This document shows, piece after piece, positions 16,786 to 29,570 of a DNA stretch of 64,000 nucleotides; positions within the stretch are counted from its first letter, which is position 1, and each line of letters opens with the position of its first letter. The notes under the pieces are model-generated. The model was not told where the DNA came from, did not search any database, and was given only the letters and a program-made list of their open reading frames with translations. The position numbers and the translations under genes are program-made. This DNA is from Mycolicibacter virginiensis (lineage in GTDB: Bacteria; Actinomycetota; Actinomycetes; Mycobacteriales; Mycobacteriaceae). Location of the stretch: NCBI RefSeq assembly GCF_022374935.2, contig NZ_CP092430.2:2480001-2544000 (forward strand), written 5' to 3'.

Positions 16786-17697
16786 CTAGGCCTGCTCGGA
16801 ATCCCCGGTTCGCTTCACCACGCTCATCCGGTCGCGACGGATGGCTGACTCGATTCGGCTCTGGATCTCGCTGAGCGCGCCGACGACGTCACCGCGGACG
16901 TGAATCAACTGCATGACTTCGGCATCGGTGCGCTCCAGGATGAGCTTGGCTTCACGCTCCGCGCTGGCGATCAGGGCTGCGGCGTTGAGGCGGCTGTCCT
17001 TTTCCATGTTGGCGATCTGGATCTGCGCCTGTTCCCACGCCGCACTGACCTGCTTGGCCTGCTCGCGTTCGCTTTCGCGCCGGCGCCGCTCGTCTTCCTC
17101 GGCGAGTCGCTGCGCGGCCTCGCGGCGGGCACGCTCGGTCTCCTCGGTTTCGCTGATCAGCCGGGCGCATTCGGCCTGCGCGGCGCGCAGCAGCTCCTCG
17201 GCCTCGGCCTTGGCGTCGGTAAGGATCTGCTCGCGACGTTGCGACGTCGATTCCTGAAGCTCAGCCAAAGCGGCACTGGCCGCGGCGCGATCCTGGCGAG
17301 CTGCCTCAAGCTCGTCGCGCAGGTCGCGAGTGAGCGCCTCGGCTTCCTCCTGAGCCATTGCCTTGGTGCGCCGGGCCTCATCGGAGGCCACCCGCATCAT
17401 CCGTGCGATTCGATCGGACATCCCCTCGACGGAATCGATCGGACCGGACAACCGGGCGATGTCACCGCGCAGCGCATCAATCTCACTGCGCAGCCGGGTC
17501 CGATCATCGTCGGTGTTGGTGAGATCGCGCCGGGCATCGGCAAGCTGGTCTTCGAGTGCCGGGACGCGCTGCTTGAGAGATTCGAGCTCCTGGTGCAGGT
17601 TCTGGATGTACTCCAGCACCTGGCCACGGTCGAGGCCGCGCAGCTGCGTCGTGAAGTTGGGCAATTGCGGCTCGAATAGAGAAATTGCTGTGCTCAC
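16786..17697 (-). CDS. DivIVA-like coiled-coil protein
   Basis: The 303-aa protein begins with a DivIVA/GpsB-type segment (FTTQLRGLDRGQVLEYIQNLHQE, residues 15-37, quoted in part: LRGLDRGQVLEYI). It continues as a nearly uninterrupted alpha-helical coiled coil rich in Glu, Arg, Ala and Gln to about residue 275, with a short basic tail. DivIVA-family proteins scaffold polar growth and septation at the membrane in mycobacteria; whether this one does is inference. The GTG start follows the upstream gene's TAG stop by 8 nt, and that stop overlaps the TAGGAG ribosome-binding site, so the two genes are coupled. The pair occupies the place of chaA in M. tuberculosis. Confidence 0.75.
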   Translation of the reverse strand: MSTAISLFEPQLPNFTTQLRGLDRGQVLEYIQNLHQELESLKQRVPALEDQLADARRDLTNTDDDRTRLRSEIDALRGDIARLSGPIDSVEGMSDRIARMMRVASDEARRTKAMAQEEAEALTRDLRDELEAARQDRAAASAALAELQESTSQRREQILTDAKAEAEELLRAAQAECARLISETEETERARREAAQRLAEEDERRRRESEREQAKQVSAAWEQAQIQIANMEKDSRLNAAALIASAEREAKLILERTDAEVMQLIHVRGDVVGALSEIQSRIESAIRRDRMSVVKRTGDSEQA

Positions 17698-17705
17698 CGG
17701 GGCTC

Positions 17706-18545
17706 CTAGTTGAGGTGTGTTTCGTCGGAGGATTGGGGGTCGAGGGCCGGCCGTTCGAGCCGCTTCGTCGAAGGACGCTGCTGGAATAGGACATCCCAGT
17801 CCTCGCCTTCATCGGGGCTGTTAACCCGGCGCGAGGTCACGGTTACGGTGCGGGCCTTGTCGATTGGCTCCGCGGACTGCTCCAGCTCATTGACCTTGGC
17901 GTAGAAGTCGCGCAGTTGTTCGGTGATCATCGCGCGCACCGCCACGAGTTCCTGCAACTTGGCCTGTGCCGCTGCCTGCTGCGCTTCGATGTCAAGCCGG
18001 ACTTGGGCCAGCAGTTCCTCGGCTGCACTCTCGGCGTCGCGCACGATGTCGGCGGCATCCTGACGCGCCTGCTGACGCAGCAGTGCCAGGCCGGCGTGCA
18101 GTTGGCTGGTCTGTTCTTCGAGGTTGGCGCGCAACGCGACCGCCGCGTCGTGTTCCTTCTGCGCTTCGGCGATGATCTCGGCGGCGTGGTCATGCGCGTT
18201 GGTGCGGATTCGATCGGCTTCGGCCGTGGCCGAAGACAAGATCGACGTCAACTGATCACTGAGGTCGGCGATATCGCCGGGGATTGCCCGGGCCAGTTCG
18301 GTGTACTGCGCCGAGGTGGTGGCGAGCTCGTACCGGGACTTGTCGACCTGATCGCCGAGCGCGGCGATCCGCGTCTCGCTGCGGCGGATCAAGGTGTGCA
18401 GCTCGGAGAGCTCCTTGTCATGGGCCTCGCTATGGCGGTAATTCATCCGCTCCATATCTGCGGAAATACGGGCGTAGATGGCAGCGGCTTGGACGTCGAC
18501 GCGTTGGCTGATGATCCTCGCTTGCTCTCCCGTCACGCGGGTCAC
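17706..18545 (-). CDS. Coiled-coil protein, first gene of a two-gene operon
   Basis: The 279-aa product is soluble and predicted helical throughout (about residues 10-235) with heptad-like Ala/Leu/Glu/Gln patterns such as AAEIIAEAQKEHDAA and QEAR-type segments. The C-terminal tail is charged and disordered, ending DETHLN. It has no signal peptide or membrane segment. The repeated AEADRIRTNAHDHAAEI-like blocks resemble cytoskeletal or DivIVA-associated proteins. The GTG start at 18545 has no Shine-Dalgarno but a TAAAGT box about 8-13 nt upstream, so a leaderless transcript is plausible. A repeat-rich region (18581-18775) precedes it. Function is not assigned. Confidence 0.7.
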   Translation of the reverse strand: MTRVTGEQARIISQRVDVQAAAIYARISADMERMNYRHSEAHDKELSELHTLIRRSETRIAALGDQVDKSRYELATTSAQYTELARAIPGDIADLSDQLTSILSSATAEADRIRTNAHDHAAEIIAEAQKEHDAAVALRANLEEQTSQLHAGLALLRQQARQDAADIVRDAESAAEELLAQVRLDIEAQQAAAQAKLQELVAVRAMITEQLRDFYAKVNELEQSAEPIDKARTVTVTSRRVNSPDEGEDWDVLFQQRPSTKRLERPALDPQSSDETHLN

Positions 18546-18580
18546 TATATCGACTTTAATTGACGCTTAGGCAAGTCCCA

Positions 18581-18775
18581 TTTTGTTAATCGATATTTTC
18601 GCTGGATGGCGCAGGAGGCACGCAAGAAGGCCTCAATCCCCAGCTCAACGCCTCTTTGTTAACCGCTATTTCGGAAGGGCGGCGCATGCCGATCGATGGG
18701 GCGGCTTCGCCATTCTTCGGGCCTCGGCTCCATTTGTTAATTACCATTACCGACTGTTAACGACTATTCGCGGTC
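18581..18775. promoter_or_regulatory. Four iteron-like TTTGTTAAYCG repeats upstream of the coiled-coil operon
   Basis: Four direct copies of a motif close to TTTGTTAAYCGMTATTTCG occur, with GTTAA at 18585, 18658, 18736 and 18756. Spacings are about 73, 78 and 20 nt, close to multiples of a helical turn. The 18546-18892 gap has no gene and is visibly richer in A+T than its surroundings. It separates the hisI 3' end from the coiled-coil gene start. The array is a candidate operator or protein-nucleation site. Confidence 0.6.
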
Positions 18776-18892
18776 GCGGCTACAGATAAATAGGTAGTAA
18801 AACTGTATTTGTGCGTACCCGGCGGGAGTGGCGAACGTGCTCTGGGTCCCGGACCGGGCCGATTTGGCGCGTAGTCCGTCACCGCCGCACGA

Positions 18893-19255
18893 TCAATCCG
18901 TAGCTTCCAACAGCACGTCGTCGTCGAAACAGGTACGGGCACCGGTATGGCAAGCTGCGCCGACCTGATCGACTTCCAGCAGCACGGTGTCTCCGTCGCA
19001 GTCCAGCCGCACCGAATGCACATACTGGGTGTGGCCGGAGGTCGCGCCCTTGATCCACTGTTCGTTTCGCGATCGTGAAAAATACGTCGCTTCGCGGGTC
19101 GCCAGGGTGCGGGCCAGCGCGTCGTCATTCATCCAGGCGATCATCAGTACCTCTCCGGTACCCCGCGCCTGCGCAACCGCCGCGATCAGTCCTTCGGCGT
19201 TTCGCTTGAGCCGCGCCGCGATCGCCGGATCCAGCCGGTGGGTCATCGGACTCAT
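18893..19255 (-). CDS. hisI: Phosphoribosyl-AMP cyclohydrolase
   Basis: HisI opens the adenine ring of PR-AMP, the third step of histidine synthesis. The 120-aa protein shows [14 protein letters not shown] near residue 35, [15 protein letters not shown] near 55, and the zinc/magnesium ligands in [11 protein letters not shown] (Cys, Asp, Asp) and [10 protein letters not shown] (two Cys). It is monofunctional, without a HisE domain. The ATG overlaps the hisF stop in ATGA. It is the last gene of the his cluster. Confidence 0.96.
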   Translation of the reverse strand: MSPMTHRLDPAIAARLKRNAEGLIAAVAQARGTGEVLMIAWMNDDALARTLATREATYFSRSRNEQWIKGATSGHTQYVHSVRLDCDGDTVLLEVDQVGAACHTGARTCFDDDVLLEATD

Positions 19256-20037
19256 CGCACGGTGATCCCCTCTGCCGCCATCGCGGTTTTGACCTGGCCG
19301 ATGGTCAGTTCCCGGAAGTGAAACACGCTGGCGGCCAGAACCGCATCGGCACCCGCGGCGACCGCCGGTGCGAAATGTTCTGCCGCACCGGCTCCCCCAC
19401 TGGCGATCACCGGCACGCTCACCGCAGCCCGAACTGCACGCAGCATCGTCAGATCGAATCCGGCCTTGGTGCCGTCGGCGTCCATCGAATTCAGCAGGAT
19501 CTCCCCCACGCCGAGCTCCACACCGCGGATGGCCCATTCGACCGCGTCGATACCGGTGCCCTGCCGGCCGCCATGTGTGGTGACCTCCCATCCCGAGGCG
19601 GTGGGCGGAGAACCGGCCGGGACGGTACGGGCGTCGACCGACAGCACGATGCATTGGGAGCCGAATTGGCGGGACAACTCCGCCAACAGTTCCGGGCGGG
19701 CGATAGCGGCGGTGTTGACCGAAACCTTGTCCGCGCCGGCCCGCAGCAACACGTCGACATCGGCGACGGTGCGCACGCCGCCGCCGACGGTGAGCGGGAT
19801 GAACACCTGATCGGCGGTGCGCGCGACGACCTCGAGCATGGTGGCCCGGCCCGACGACGACGCGGTCACGTCGAGGAAGGTCAGCTCGTCGGCGCCCTCG
19901 GCGTCATAGGCCGCGGCCAGCTCGACCGGGTCGCCGGCATCGCGCAGGTTTGCGAAGTTGACGCCCTTGACGACGCGGCCGCCGTCGACGTCCAGACACG
20001 GAATGACCCGTACCGCCACATCACTGCGCTGATGCAT
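19252..20037 (-). CDS. hisF: Imidazole glycerol phosphate synthase subunit HisF
   Basis: HisF is the cyclase half of IGP synthase and works with HisH. The barrel has both (beta/alpha)4 half motifs: [18 protein letters not shown] with catalytic Asp near the N-terminus, and [30 protein letters not shown] with the second catalytic Asp. The ATG at 20037 gives 261 aa, slightly shorter than M. tuberculosis HisF (267 aa). However, the frame stays open upstream through a 57-bp tandem repeat to ATG at 20151, one base after the impA stop. Starting there would add a duplicated 19-residue segment ([19 protein letters not shown] type). Either start is possible. Confidence 0.93.
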   Translation of the reverse strand: MHQRSDVAVRVIPCLDVDGGRVVKGVNFANLRDAGDPVELAAAYDAEGADELTFLDVTASSSGRATMLEVVARTADQVFIPLTVGGGVRTVADVDVLLRAGADKVSVNTAAIARPELLAELSRQFGSQCIVLSVDARTVPAGSPPTASGWEVTTHGGRQGTGIDAVEWAIRGVELGVGEILLNSMDADGTKAGFDLTMLRAVRAAVSVPVIASGGAGAAEHFAPAVAAGADAVLAASVFHFRELTIGQVKTAMAAEGITVR

Positions 20038-20146
20038 CGGTCCCAACTTCGCCTCTCCTGCGTCGAGCCTCGCTGAACCGCTGCGCTTATGCATCGGTCC
20101 CAGCTTCGCCTCTCCTGCGTCGAGCCTCGCTGAACCGCTGTGCTGT
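20033..20146. repeat. 57-bp tandem duplication, in frame with hisF
   Basis: Two copies start at 20033 and 20090 and differ by single bases. On the minus strand each carries GCAGGAGAGGCGAAG then GGGACCGATGCA, that is, a Shine-Dalgarno-like GGAGAGG and an ATG about 15 nt later. The 57-nt period is 19 codons, so the hisF frame is kept through both copies. MIRU-type repeats are known to sit between coupled genes in mycobacteria; this one separates impA and hisF. Confidence 0.85.
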
Positions 20147-20152
20147 TCCATG

Positions 20153-20968
20153 TCAGTAGTCCCCCGGTGCGCCGACTCGCTTGAGGATGTCGAGAATCTG
20201 ATCGTGTGCCCCCGGCGCGGCGACCAGCGCCGAGTCCGAGTGGGCCGTCCACGGTGCGCCGGCCAGGTCGGTGACGATGCCGCCGGCTGCGCGCACCATG
20301 GCCACACCGGCCGCGTGGTCCCAGATGTGGTCGCCGAAACTGATTGCACCGCCAAGGGTTCCGTCGGCGACGTAGGCCAGGTCGATTCCGGTGGCGCCGT
20401 GCATCCGTGTCCGCGAGGTCACCCGGGTCAGGCCTTCGAGCACCGCAAGCCGGTAGCGGCCGGGGAACCGGCCGCGCCATTCGACGTTGAAGGTGCCGAT
20501 ACCGACCAACGAGTCGGCGAGGTCGACGGGTTTCAGGGGCGGCTGCGCCACCCCGTTGCGAATCAGCGGGCCGCCGGCGACCGCGGTGTAGCGCTGGTCG
20601 GCGAAGGGCAACCAGGTCAACCCCGCGACCGGCTCACCGTCGCGCAGCAGTCCCAGCAGAATCGCGGACATCGGTGATCCGGCGGCGTAGTTGAAGGTCC
20701 CGTCGATGGGATCCAGCACCCACACCAGCGGCGAATCGATCGGTGGGCCGCCGAATTCCTCACCGTGCACCCCGATTCCGGTTGCCGCCACCAGCGCCTC
20801 GGTGATCTGCCGTTCCAAGGCCAGGTCGACCTCGGTGGCGAAGTCGTTGGCGCCCTTGCGGACCGCGGAGTCGGCCCGGTGACCGGCCAGGAAAGGCTCG
20901 GTGGCGACATCGAGGATCTGCGACGCCGCTGCGACCAGCGCGTCCAGCTCCGCGGTGTCCAGCGCCAT
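20153..20968 (-). CDS. impA: Inositol monophosphatase family protein ImpA
   Basis: The 271-aa Mg-dependent phosphatase has the two family signatures: [12 protein letters not shown] (about residues 87-98) for metal binding, and [15 protein letters not shown] near 213. An upstream Glu in HGEEFGG serves as a third metal ligand. M. tuberculosis ImpA (Rv1604) has the same place between hisA and hisF. The substrate may be inositol-1-phosphate; the his-operon setting also permits histidinol-phosphate. The ATG follows the hisA TAG by 6 nt with an overlapping GGAGTAGG ribosome-binding site. Confidence 0.92.
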   Translation of the reverse strand: MALDTAELDALVAAASQILDVATEPFLAGHRADSAVRKGANDFATEVDLALERQITEALVAATGIGVHGEEFGGPPIDSPLVWVLDPIDGTFNYAAGSPMSAILLGLLRDGEPVAGLTWLPFADQRYTAVAGGPLIRNGVAQPPLKPVDLADSLVGIGTFNVEWRGRFPGRYRLAVLEGLTRVTSRTRMHGATGIDLAYVADGTLGGAISFGDHIWDHAAGVAMVRAAGGIVTDLAGAPWTAHSDSALVAAPGAHDQILDILKRVGAPGDY

Positions 20969-20974
20969 GTCGGC

Positions 20975-21739
20975 CTACTCCTGCACCGTTGACAGTGCCT
21001 CGGGCAGAGTGAAGCGACCCGCGTAGAGCGCCTTGCCGACGATGGCGCCTTCTACGCCGCGGCCGACCAGTGTGGCGATCGCCCGCAGGTCGTCCAGACT
21101 CGACACGCCCCCGGAGGCGATCACCGGCGCGTCGGTGCGGTCGGCGACTGCGCCGAGCAGCTCCAGGTTGGGGCCGCCCAGCGTGCCGTCCTTGGTCACG
21201 TCGGTGACTACGTAGCGCGAACAGCCTTCCCGGTCAAGACGTTCCAGTACCGGCCACAGGTCACCGCCGTCGGTCTCCCAGCCGCGGCCGCGCAGACGGT
21301 GGATGCCGTCGGGGTGATTGGGGTCGATCTGCACGTCCAGCCCGACCGCGACCTTCTCGCCGTGCTCAGCGATCGCCCGCGCGCACCACTGCGGGTTCTC
21401 CAAGGCCGCTGTGCCCAGGTTCACCCGTGCGCAGCCGGTGGCCAGCGCCGCCGCCAGCGTCTCGTCGTCGCGGATGCCGCCGGACAGTTCGACCTTCACG
21501 TCAAGGCGCCCAACGACATCGGCAAGCAGCGCGCGGTTCGATCCGCGTCCGAATGCGGCATCCAGATCGACCAGGTGGATCCATTCGGCGCCGTCGCGCT
21601 GCCAGCCCAGTGCGGCGTCCAGCGCCGAACCGTACTCGGTCTCGCTGCCGGCCTTGCCCTGCACCAGACGAACCGCGCGGCCATCGACCACGTCGACGGC
21701 CGGCAACAGAACCAGTGCCTTGTTCACAGCAGTACTCAC
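20975..21739 (-). CDS. hisA: Phosphoribosylformimino-AICAR ribotide isomerase (HisA/PriA)
   Basis: HisA isomerises ProFAR to PRFAR. The 254-aa TIM barrel shows [15 protein letters not shown] with the catalytic Asp near residue 18, [30 protein letters not shown] with the second catalytic Asp, and [10 protein letters not shown]. No trpF gene lies in the trp cluster here, which fits the bifunctional PriA activity known from mycobacteria and streptomycetes. The GTG overlaps the hisH stop in GTGA and is preceded by GGTGGAGG. Confidence 0.95.
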   Translation of the reverse strand: MSTAVNKALVLLPAVDVVDGRAVRLVQGKAGSETEYGSALDAALGWQRDGAEWIHLVDLDAAFGRGSNRALLADVVGRLDVKVELSGGIRDDETLAAALATGCARVNLGTAALENPQWCARAIAEHGEKVAVGLDVQIDPNHPDGIHRLRGRGWETDGGDLWPVLERLDREGCSRYVVTDVTKDGTLGGPNLELLGAVADRTDAPVIASGGVSSLDDLRAIATLVGRGVEGAIVGKALYAGRFTLPEALSTVQE

Positions 21740-22355
21740 AGTGCCTCCACCCAGTTGCTCAACAGTGTCGCCCCGGCATCCCCACTCTTTTCGGGGTGAA
21801 ACTGGGTGGCGGCCAACGGCCCATCCTCGACAGCCGCCACGAACGGTACCTGATGGGTCGCCCAGGTCACCAAAGCCTGCGGACGCCCCTCCCACCGCTG
21901 TGCGGCGTAGGAGTGCACGAAGTAGAACCGGGTATCGGCGTCCAGCCCGGCCAACAGGGTGCTGCCGGGCGCGGCGTCGACGACGTTCCAGCCCATGTGC
22001 GGGATCACCGGGGCGTCCAGCCGCGTGACCGCACCCGGCCACTGGCCGCAGCCGGCGGTGTCCACCCCGAATTCGACTCCGTGGGCGAACAGGATCTGCA
22101 TCCCGACACACACTCCGAGTACCGGGCGGCCGGCCTGTACTCGTTCGGCGATGATCTTGTCGCCGTTGACCTTGCGCAGCCCGGCCATGCATGCCGCGTA
22201 TGCCCCGACGCCCGGCACCAGCAGACCGTCGGCATCGGCGGCGGCGTCGGCGTCGGCGGTCACCTCGACCTGGGCGCCGACCCGTTGCAGCGCGCGCTGG
22301 GCGGAGCGCAAGTTGCCGGAACCGTAGTCCAGGATCACCACCCTGGGAGAGCTGC

Positions 22356-22359
<4 letters not shown>
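21736..22359 (-). CDS. hisH: Imidazole glycerol phosphate synthase subunit HisH
   Basis: HisH is the class I glutamine amidotransferase that feeds ammonia to HisF. The 207-aa protein has [11 protein letters not shown] at the N-terminus, PGVGAY near residue 49, the catalytic Cys in GVCVGMQ near 85, and the His-Glu pair in [10 protein letters not shown] near 185. The GTG start overlaps the hisB stop by 4 nt, and the stop overlaps hisA by 4 nt. Confidence 0.97.
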
Positions 22360-25443
<3,084 letters not shown>

Positions 25444-25552
25444 TGTCCCAGAGCGGCTCAAGCCAATATCGCAGCGCCAGCATGACCCGCCGTGCACCGG
25501 CTCGCGACTAGGGTGGTGCGCAGTGTGACGTCCCACGAGGAACGGAGTTGCC

Positions 25553-25963
25553 ATGGCTTCCGACAAGGGTGCCGCTGACCCGTCCACGCTGCCGGCTGTG
25601 TTCCCGGCGTGGGTGGATCGCCTGCAGATCAAGTATGTGAACCCGGTGGTCAAGCCGCTGTCCAAGTTCATTCCGGGCACATCGGTGATCACCCATCGGG
25701 GACGCAAGTCCGGCAAGCCCTACGAGACTGTGGTGACCACCTACCGCAAGGGCAACATGCTGGCGATCGCGCTCGGACACGGCAAGACCGACTGGGTCAA
25801 GAACGTCGTGGCCGCCGGCGAGGCCGATGTTCAGCTGTCCCGCAGACAACTGCATGTGGTCAACCCGCGGATCCTGCCGGCCGGTTCGGGTGACACCTCG
25901 CTGCCGTTCCTGCTGCGGGTACAAAACCGCAAGGTGGCGGTGCTCGTCACCGATATCAGCTGA
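25553..25963 (+). CDS. Nitroreductase/deazaflavin-dependent (Ddn) family protein, Rv1598c-like
   Basis: The 136-aa protein has the split beta-barrel pattern of the F420-dependent Ddn family: [30 protein letters not shown] (in part [14 protein letters not shown], about residues 48-61) and [16 protein letters not shown] near 71. The basic GRKSGK segment contacts the cofactor phosphate in relatives. Length and position opposite hisD agree with M. tuberculosis Rv1598c. The ATG has GAGGAACGGAG upstream. The substrate is unknown. Confidence 0.88.
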   Translation: MASDKGAADPSTLPAVFPAWVDRLQIKYVNPVVKPLSKFIPGTSVITHRGRKSGKPYETVVTTYRKGNMLAIALGHGKTDWVKNVVAAGEADVQLSRRQLHVVNPRILPAGSGDTSLPFLLRVQNRKVAVLVTDIS

Positions 25964-25973
25964 GTCGGCGCGT

Positions 25974-26022
25974 GATTTCGGCGCGGTTCTGCCCGCTGAG
26001 CGGGCAAGAGCGCGCCGAAATC
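25974..26022. terminator. Nested palindrome between convergent genes (bidirectional terminator)
   Basis: Perfect 12-bp arms GATTTCGGCGCG (25974-25985) and CGCGCCGAAATC (26011-26022) enclose a second palindrome TGCCCGCT/AGCGGGCA (25990-26006). It lies 10 nt after the Ddn-like stop and 10 nt before the nadC stop. Position and symmetry suit termination in both directions; there is no U-tract, as is usual in mycobacteria. Confidence 0.75.
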
Positions 26023-26032
26023 GTTACATGTC

Positions 26033-26890
26033 TTACATGTCCAGGCCGATGTCGAGCACCTGCACCGAATGGGTGAGGCCCCCCACGGCCAGGTAGTCGA
26101 CTCCGGTGGCGGCGTAGGCGCCGGCGCAGTCCAGGGTGAGTCCACCCGATGACTCCAGCAGTACGCCGGGCGCGCGGGAGTCGCGCCGCTGCACCGCCAT
26201 CTGGGTCTGCCAGACCTCGAAGTTGTCCAGCAGCACCAACTCGGGCCCCTCGGCGAGCACCTCGTCGAACTGCTCGAGCGAGTCCACCTCGACCTCGCAG
26301 GGCACGTCGGGCGCCGCCGCCCGCACCGCCCGCAGCGCCGCTGCGACCGAACCCGCCGCGGCCACATGGTTGTCCTTGATCAGGGCGGCATCGCCCAGGC
26401 CCATCCGGTGATTCACCCCGCCGCCGACGCGCACCGCGTACTTCTGCAGCACCCGCAGCCCGGGCAGCGTCTTGCGGGTGTCGCGGATGCGGGCCGACGT
26501 GCCGTCCACCGCATCGACCCAGGCCGCGGTGGCCGTAGCGATCCCGGACAGGTGGCACACCAGGTTGAGCATGGTGCGCTCGGCGGTCAGCAGGCCGCGA
26601 GTGTCGGCCTTGAGGCTCAGTACCGGTGCGCCGGCCGGCAGCCGGGCGCCGTCGGCCACCTGGTCCAACACCTGGTAGCCGTCGGATCCGAGGACTTCGT
26701 CGAGCACCAGCAGCGCCAGTTCGACCCCGGCGATCACCCCGGGCACCCGAGTGACCATGGCCGCTTCGGCCGTCACACCGGCGGGAACCGTTGCGGCGGT
26801 GGTGACATCGGGCCCGTAACGCAGATCCTCATCGAGCGCGCGGGCGATGACCTGGCGTGCCTCGTCGAGTTCGGTCTCGGACAGCATCAC
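26033..26890 (-). CDS. nadC: Quinolinate phosphoribosyltransferase (decarboxylating)
   Basis: NadC joins quinolinate and PRPP to form nicotinate mononucleotide. The 285-aa protein shows RTMLNLVCHLSGIAT near residue 105, DTRKTLPGLRVLQKYAVRVGGG with the substrate-binding Arg/Lys residues near 138, HRMGLGDAALIKDNH near 160, EVEVDSLEQ near 200 and LESSGGL near 243. The GTG start overlaps the nadB stop (GTGATG). It is the last gene of nadABC. Confidence 0.96.
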   Translation of the reverse strand: MMLSETELDEARQVIARALDEDLRYGPDVTTAATVPAGVTAEAAMVTRVPGVIAGVELALLVLDEVLGSDGYQVLDQVADGARLPAGAPVLSLKADTRGLLTAERTMLNLVCHLSGIATATAAWVDAVDGTSARIRDTRKTLPGLRVLQKYAVRVGGGVNHRMGLGDAALIKDNHVAAAGSVAAALRAVRAAAPDVPCEVEVDSLEQFDEVLAEGPELVLLDNFEVWQTQMAVQRRDSRAPGVLLESSGGLTLDCAGAYAATGVDYLAVGGLTHSVQVLDIGLDM

Positions 26891-28472
26891 GATGCGACTC
26901 CCGCGGGTGTCTCGAGCGCGACAATCCCGTCGCGCAGCCGGATGGTGGAACTACGGGCCTGACCGGGGTCGATGGCCGGGCAGTCGGCCCGATGGTGGCA
27001 GCCTCGGCTTTCGGCGCGCGCCGACGCCGCCACCGCGACGACCCGGGCGGCCAAGGTCAGTGCGGCGTCCTCGACGCCGGCCCGGTCGGTGACCTGGCGT
27101 GTACCGGCGCCGGCCAGCAGCTCCTGCAGCTGGGTGAGCCCGCGCGCGTCGCGGACCACCGAGGCGTCGCGCGACATCGCTTCCTGCAGCGTCGGCCGGT
27201 CCAGTGCCGCGTGCCGGGCTGGCTCGGCTACCGCGGCGTCGGACTGACCCACCGCGGCGGCGTGCGCCGCAGCCGCAGCGCCCGCGCGGTCACCGACCAC
27301 CAGGCCTTCCAGCAAGCTGTTGGAAGCCAATCGGTTGGCGCCGTGCATCCCGGTTCGTGCCACCTCGCCCGCGGCGAACAGGCCGGGCAACTCGGTGCGG
27401 CCGGTCACGTCGGTGATCACGCCACCACAGCTGTAGTGCGCACCCGGAACCACCGGAATCGGTTGGCGCACAGGGTCGATACCGGCGCCGTGGCAGGCTG
27501 CGGTGACGGTCGGGAAGCGTTCTGCGAAACCGTCGATCCCGCGCGCGTCGAGATACGCGCACTGGTCGCCGGTCTCGCGCAGGCGCGCGTCGATCGCCCC
27601 CGCGACCACGTCGCGCGGAGCCAGGTCCCCCATCGGGTGCACGCCTTCGGTGATCGATGCGCCGCGGGCATCGATCAGCTTGGCGCCTTCTCCGCGCACC
27701 GCCTCGGTGATCAGCGGCCTGCGCCCGCCACTGGAGCTGCCGTTGACGGCTCCGGAGAACAGCATGGTCGGATGGAACTGGATGAATTCCAGGTCGCTGA
27801 CCGTGACGCCGGCCCACAGTGCTAGGGCCACCCCGTCGCCTGTCGCCCCACCGGGATTGGTGGTCGCCCGGTACAAGTGGCCCAGACCGCCGGTCGCCAG
27901 CACCACCGACGGGGCGTGGATCACGCCGATTCCGTCGGCATTGGCCACCAGCACACCGGTGACGCGCTCGGCGTCACGCAGGATTTGCAGCACCACCTGG
28001 CCGCAGCGAACATCGAGTTCGGCGGCGGCCTGGTCCAGGGCACGTTGCACCTCGGCCCCGGTGGCGTCGCCGCCGGCATGAATGATGCGGCGCCGGGAAT
28101 GTCCGCCTTCGCGGGTGAGCGCCCAGTTCCCGTCCGAGCCCTGGTCGAACACCGCACCCGCGCCGGCAAGGTCAGAGACCGCGCGATAGCCGTCGGCCAC
28201 GATCGAGGTCACCGCGTCGCGGTCGCACAATCCGCCGCCGGCGGCGAGGGTGTCGGCGACGTGTGCCGCCACCGAGTCGTCATTGCCCGGCAGGACCACC
28301 GCGATCCCGCCCTGGGCGTAGTGCGTCGCCGTTGCCGCGGAACCCGCAGCGGACTTGCTGAGTACCACGACCTCGCGCCCGGCGCGGCGCGCGGACCGCG
28401 CCGCCGCCAGCCCACCGACACCCGTGCCGATGACGACGACATCGGCCCGCTGCTGCCAGCTGGGACCAGCGG

Positions 28473-28476
<4 letters not shown>
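26887..28476 (-). CDS. nadB: L-aspartate oxidase
   Basis: NadB oxidises L-aspartate to iminoaspartate with FAD. The 529-aa flavoprotein has an N-terminal dinucleotide fold [13 protein letters not shown] (about residues 13-25), [11 protein letters not shown] near 50, [17 protein letters not shown] near 125 with active-site Arg, LEFIQFHPT near 225, [14 protein letters not shown] near 280, and a C-terminal helical domain. The GTG overlaps the nadA stop (GTGA). Confidence 0.96.
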
Positions 28477-29525
<1,049 letters not shown>

Positions 29526-29547
29526 GAGCGACTCCTTCTCAAAACAG

Positions 29548-29570
29548 GTTTTCGACTTATAATCGAAAAC
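29548..29570. promoter_or_regulatory. Palindromic operator/promoter between nadA and nrtR
   Basis: A perfect inverted repeat GTTTTCGA-N7-TCGAAAAC has CTTATAA as its spacer. The spacer and its flank form a TATAAT-type -10 box on the plus strand and a similar TATAAG on the minus strand. The nrtR GTG codon begins at 29571, directly after the palindrome. A dimer bound here would block both divergent promoters. The most likely ligand is the adjacent NrtR product. Confidence 0.75.

Noticed and set aside
20152..20355. HisF start at 20355
   Set aside because: This part lies inside impA in another frame and lacks HisF similarity; only 20037 and 20151 remain realistic.
25444..25552. T-box or His attenuator ahead of hisD
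   Set aside because: No His-codon run, no specifier-type structure and too little space.
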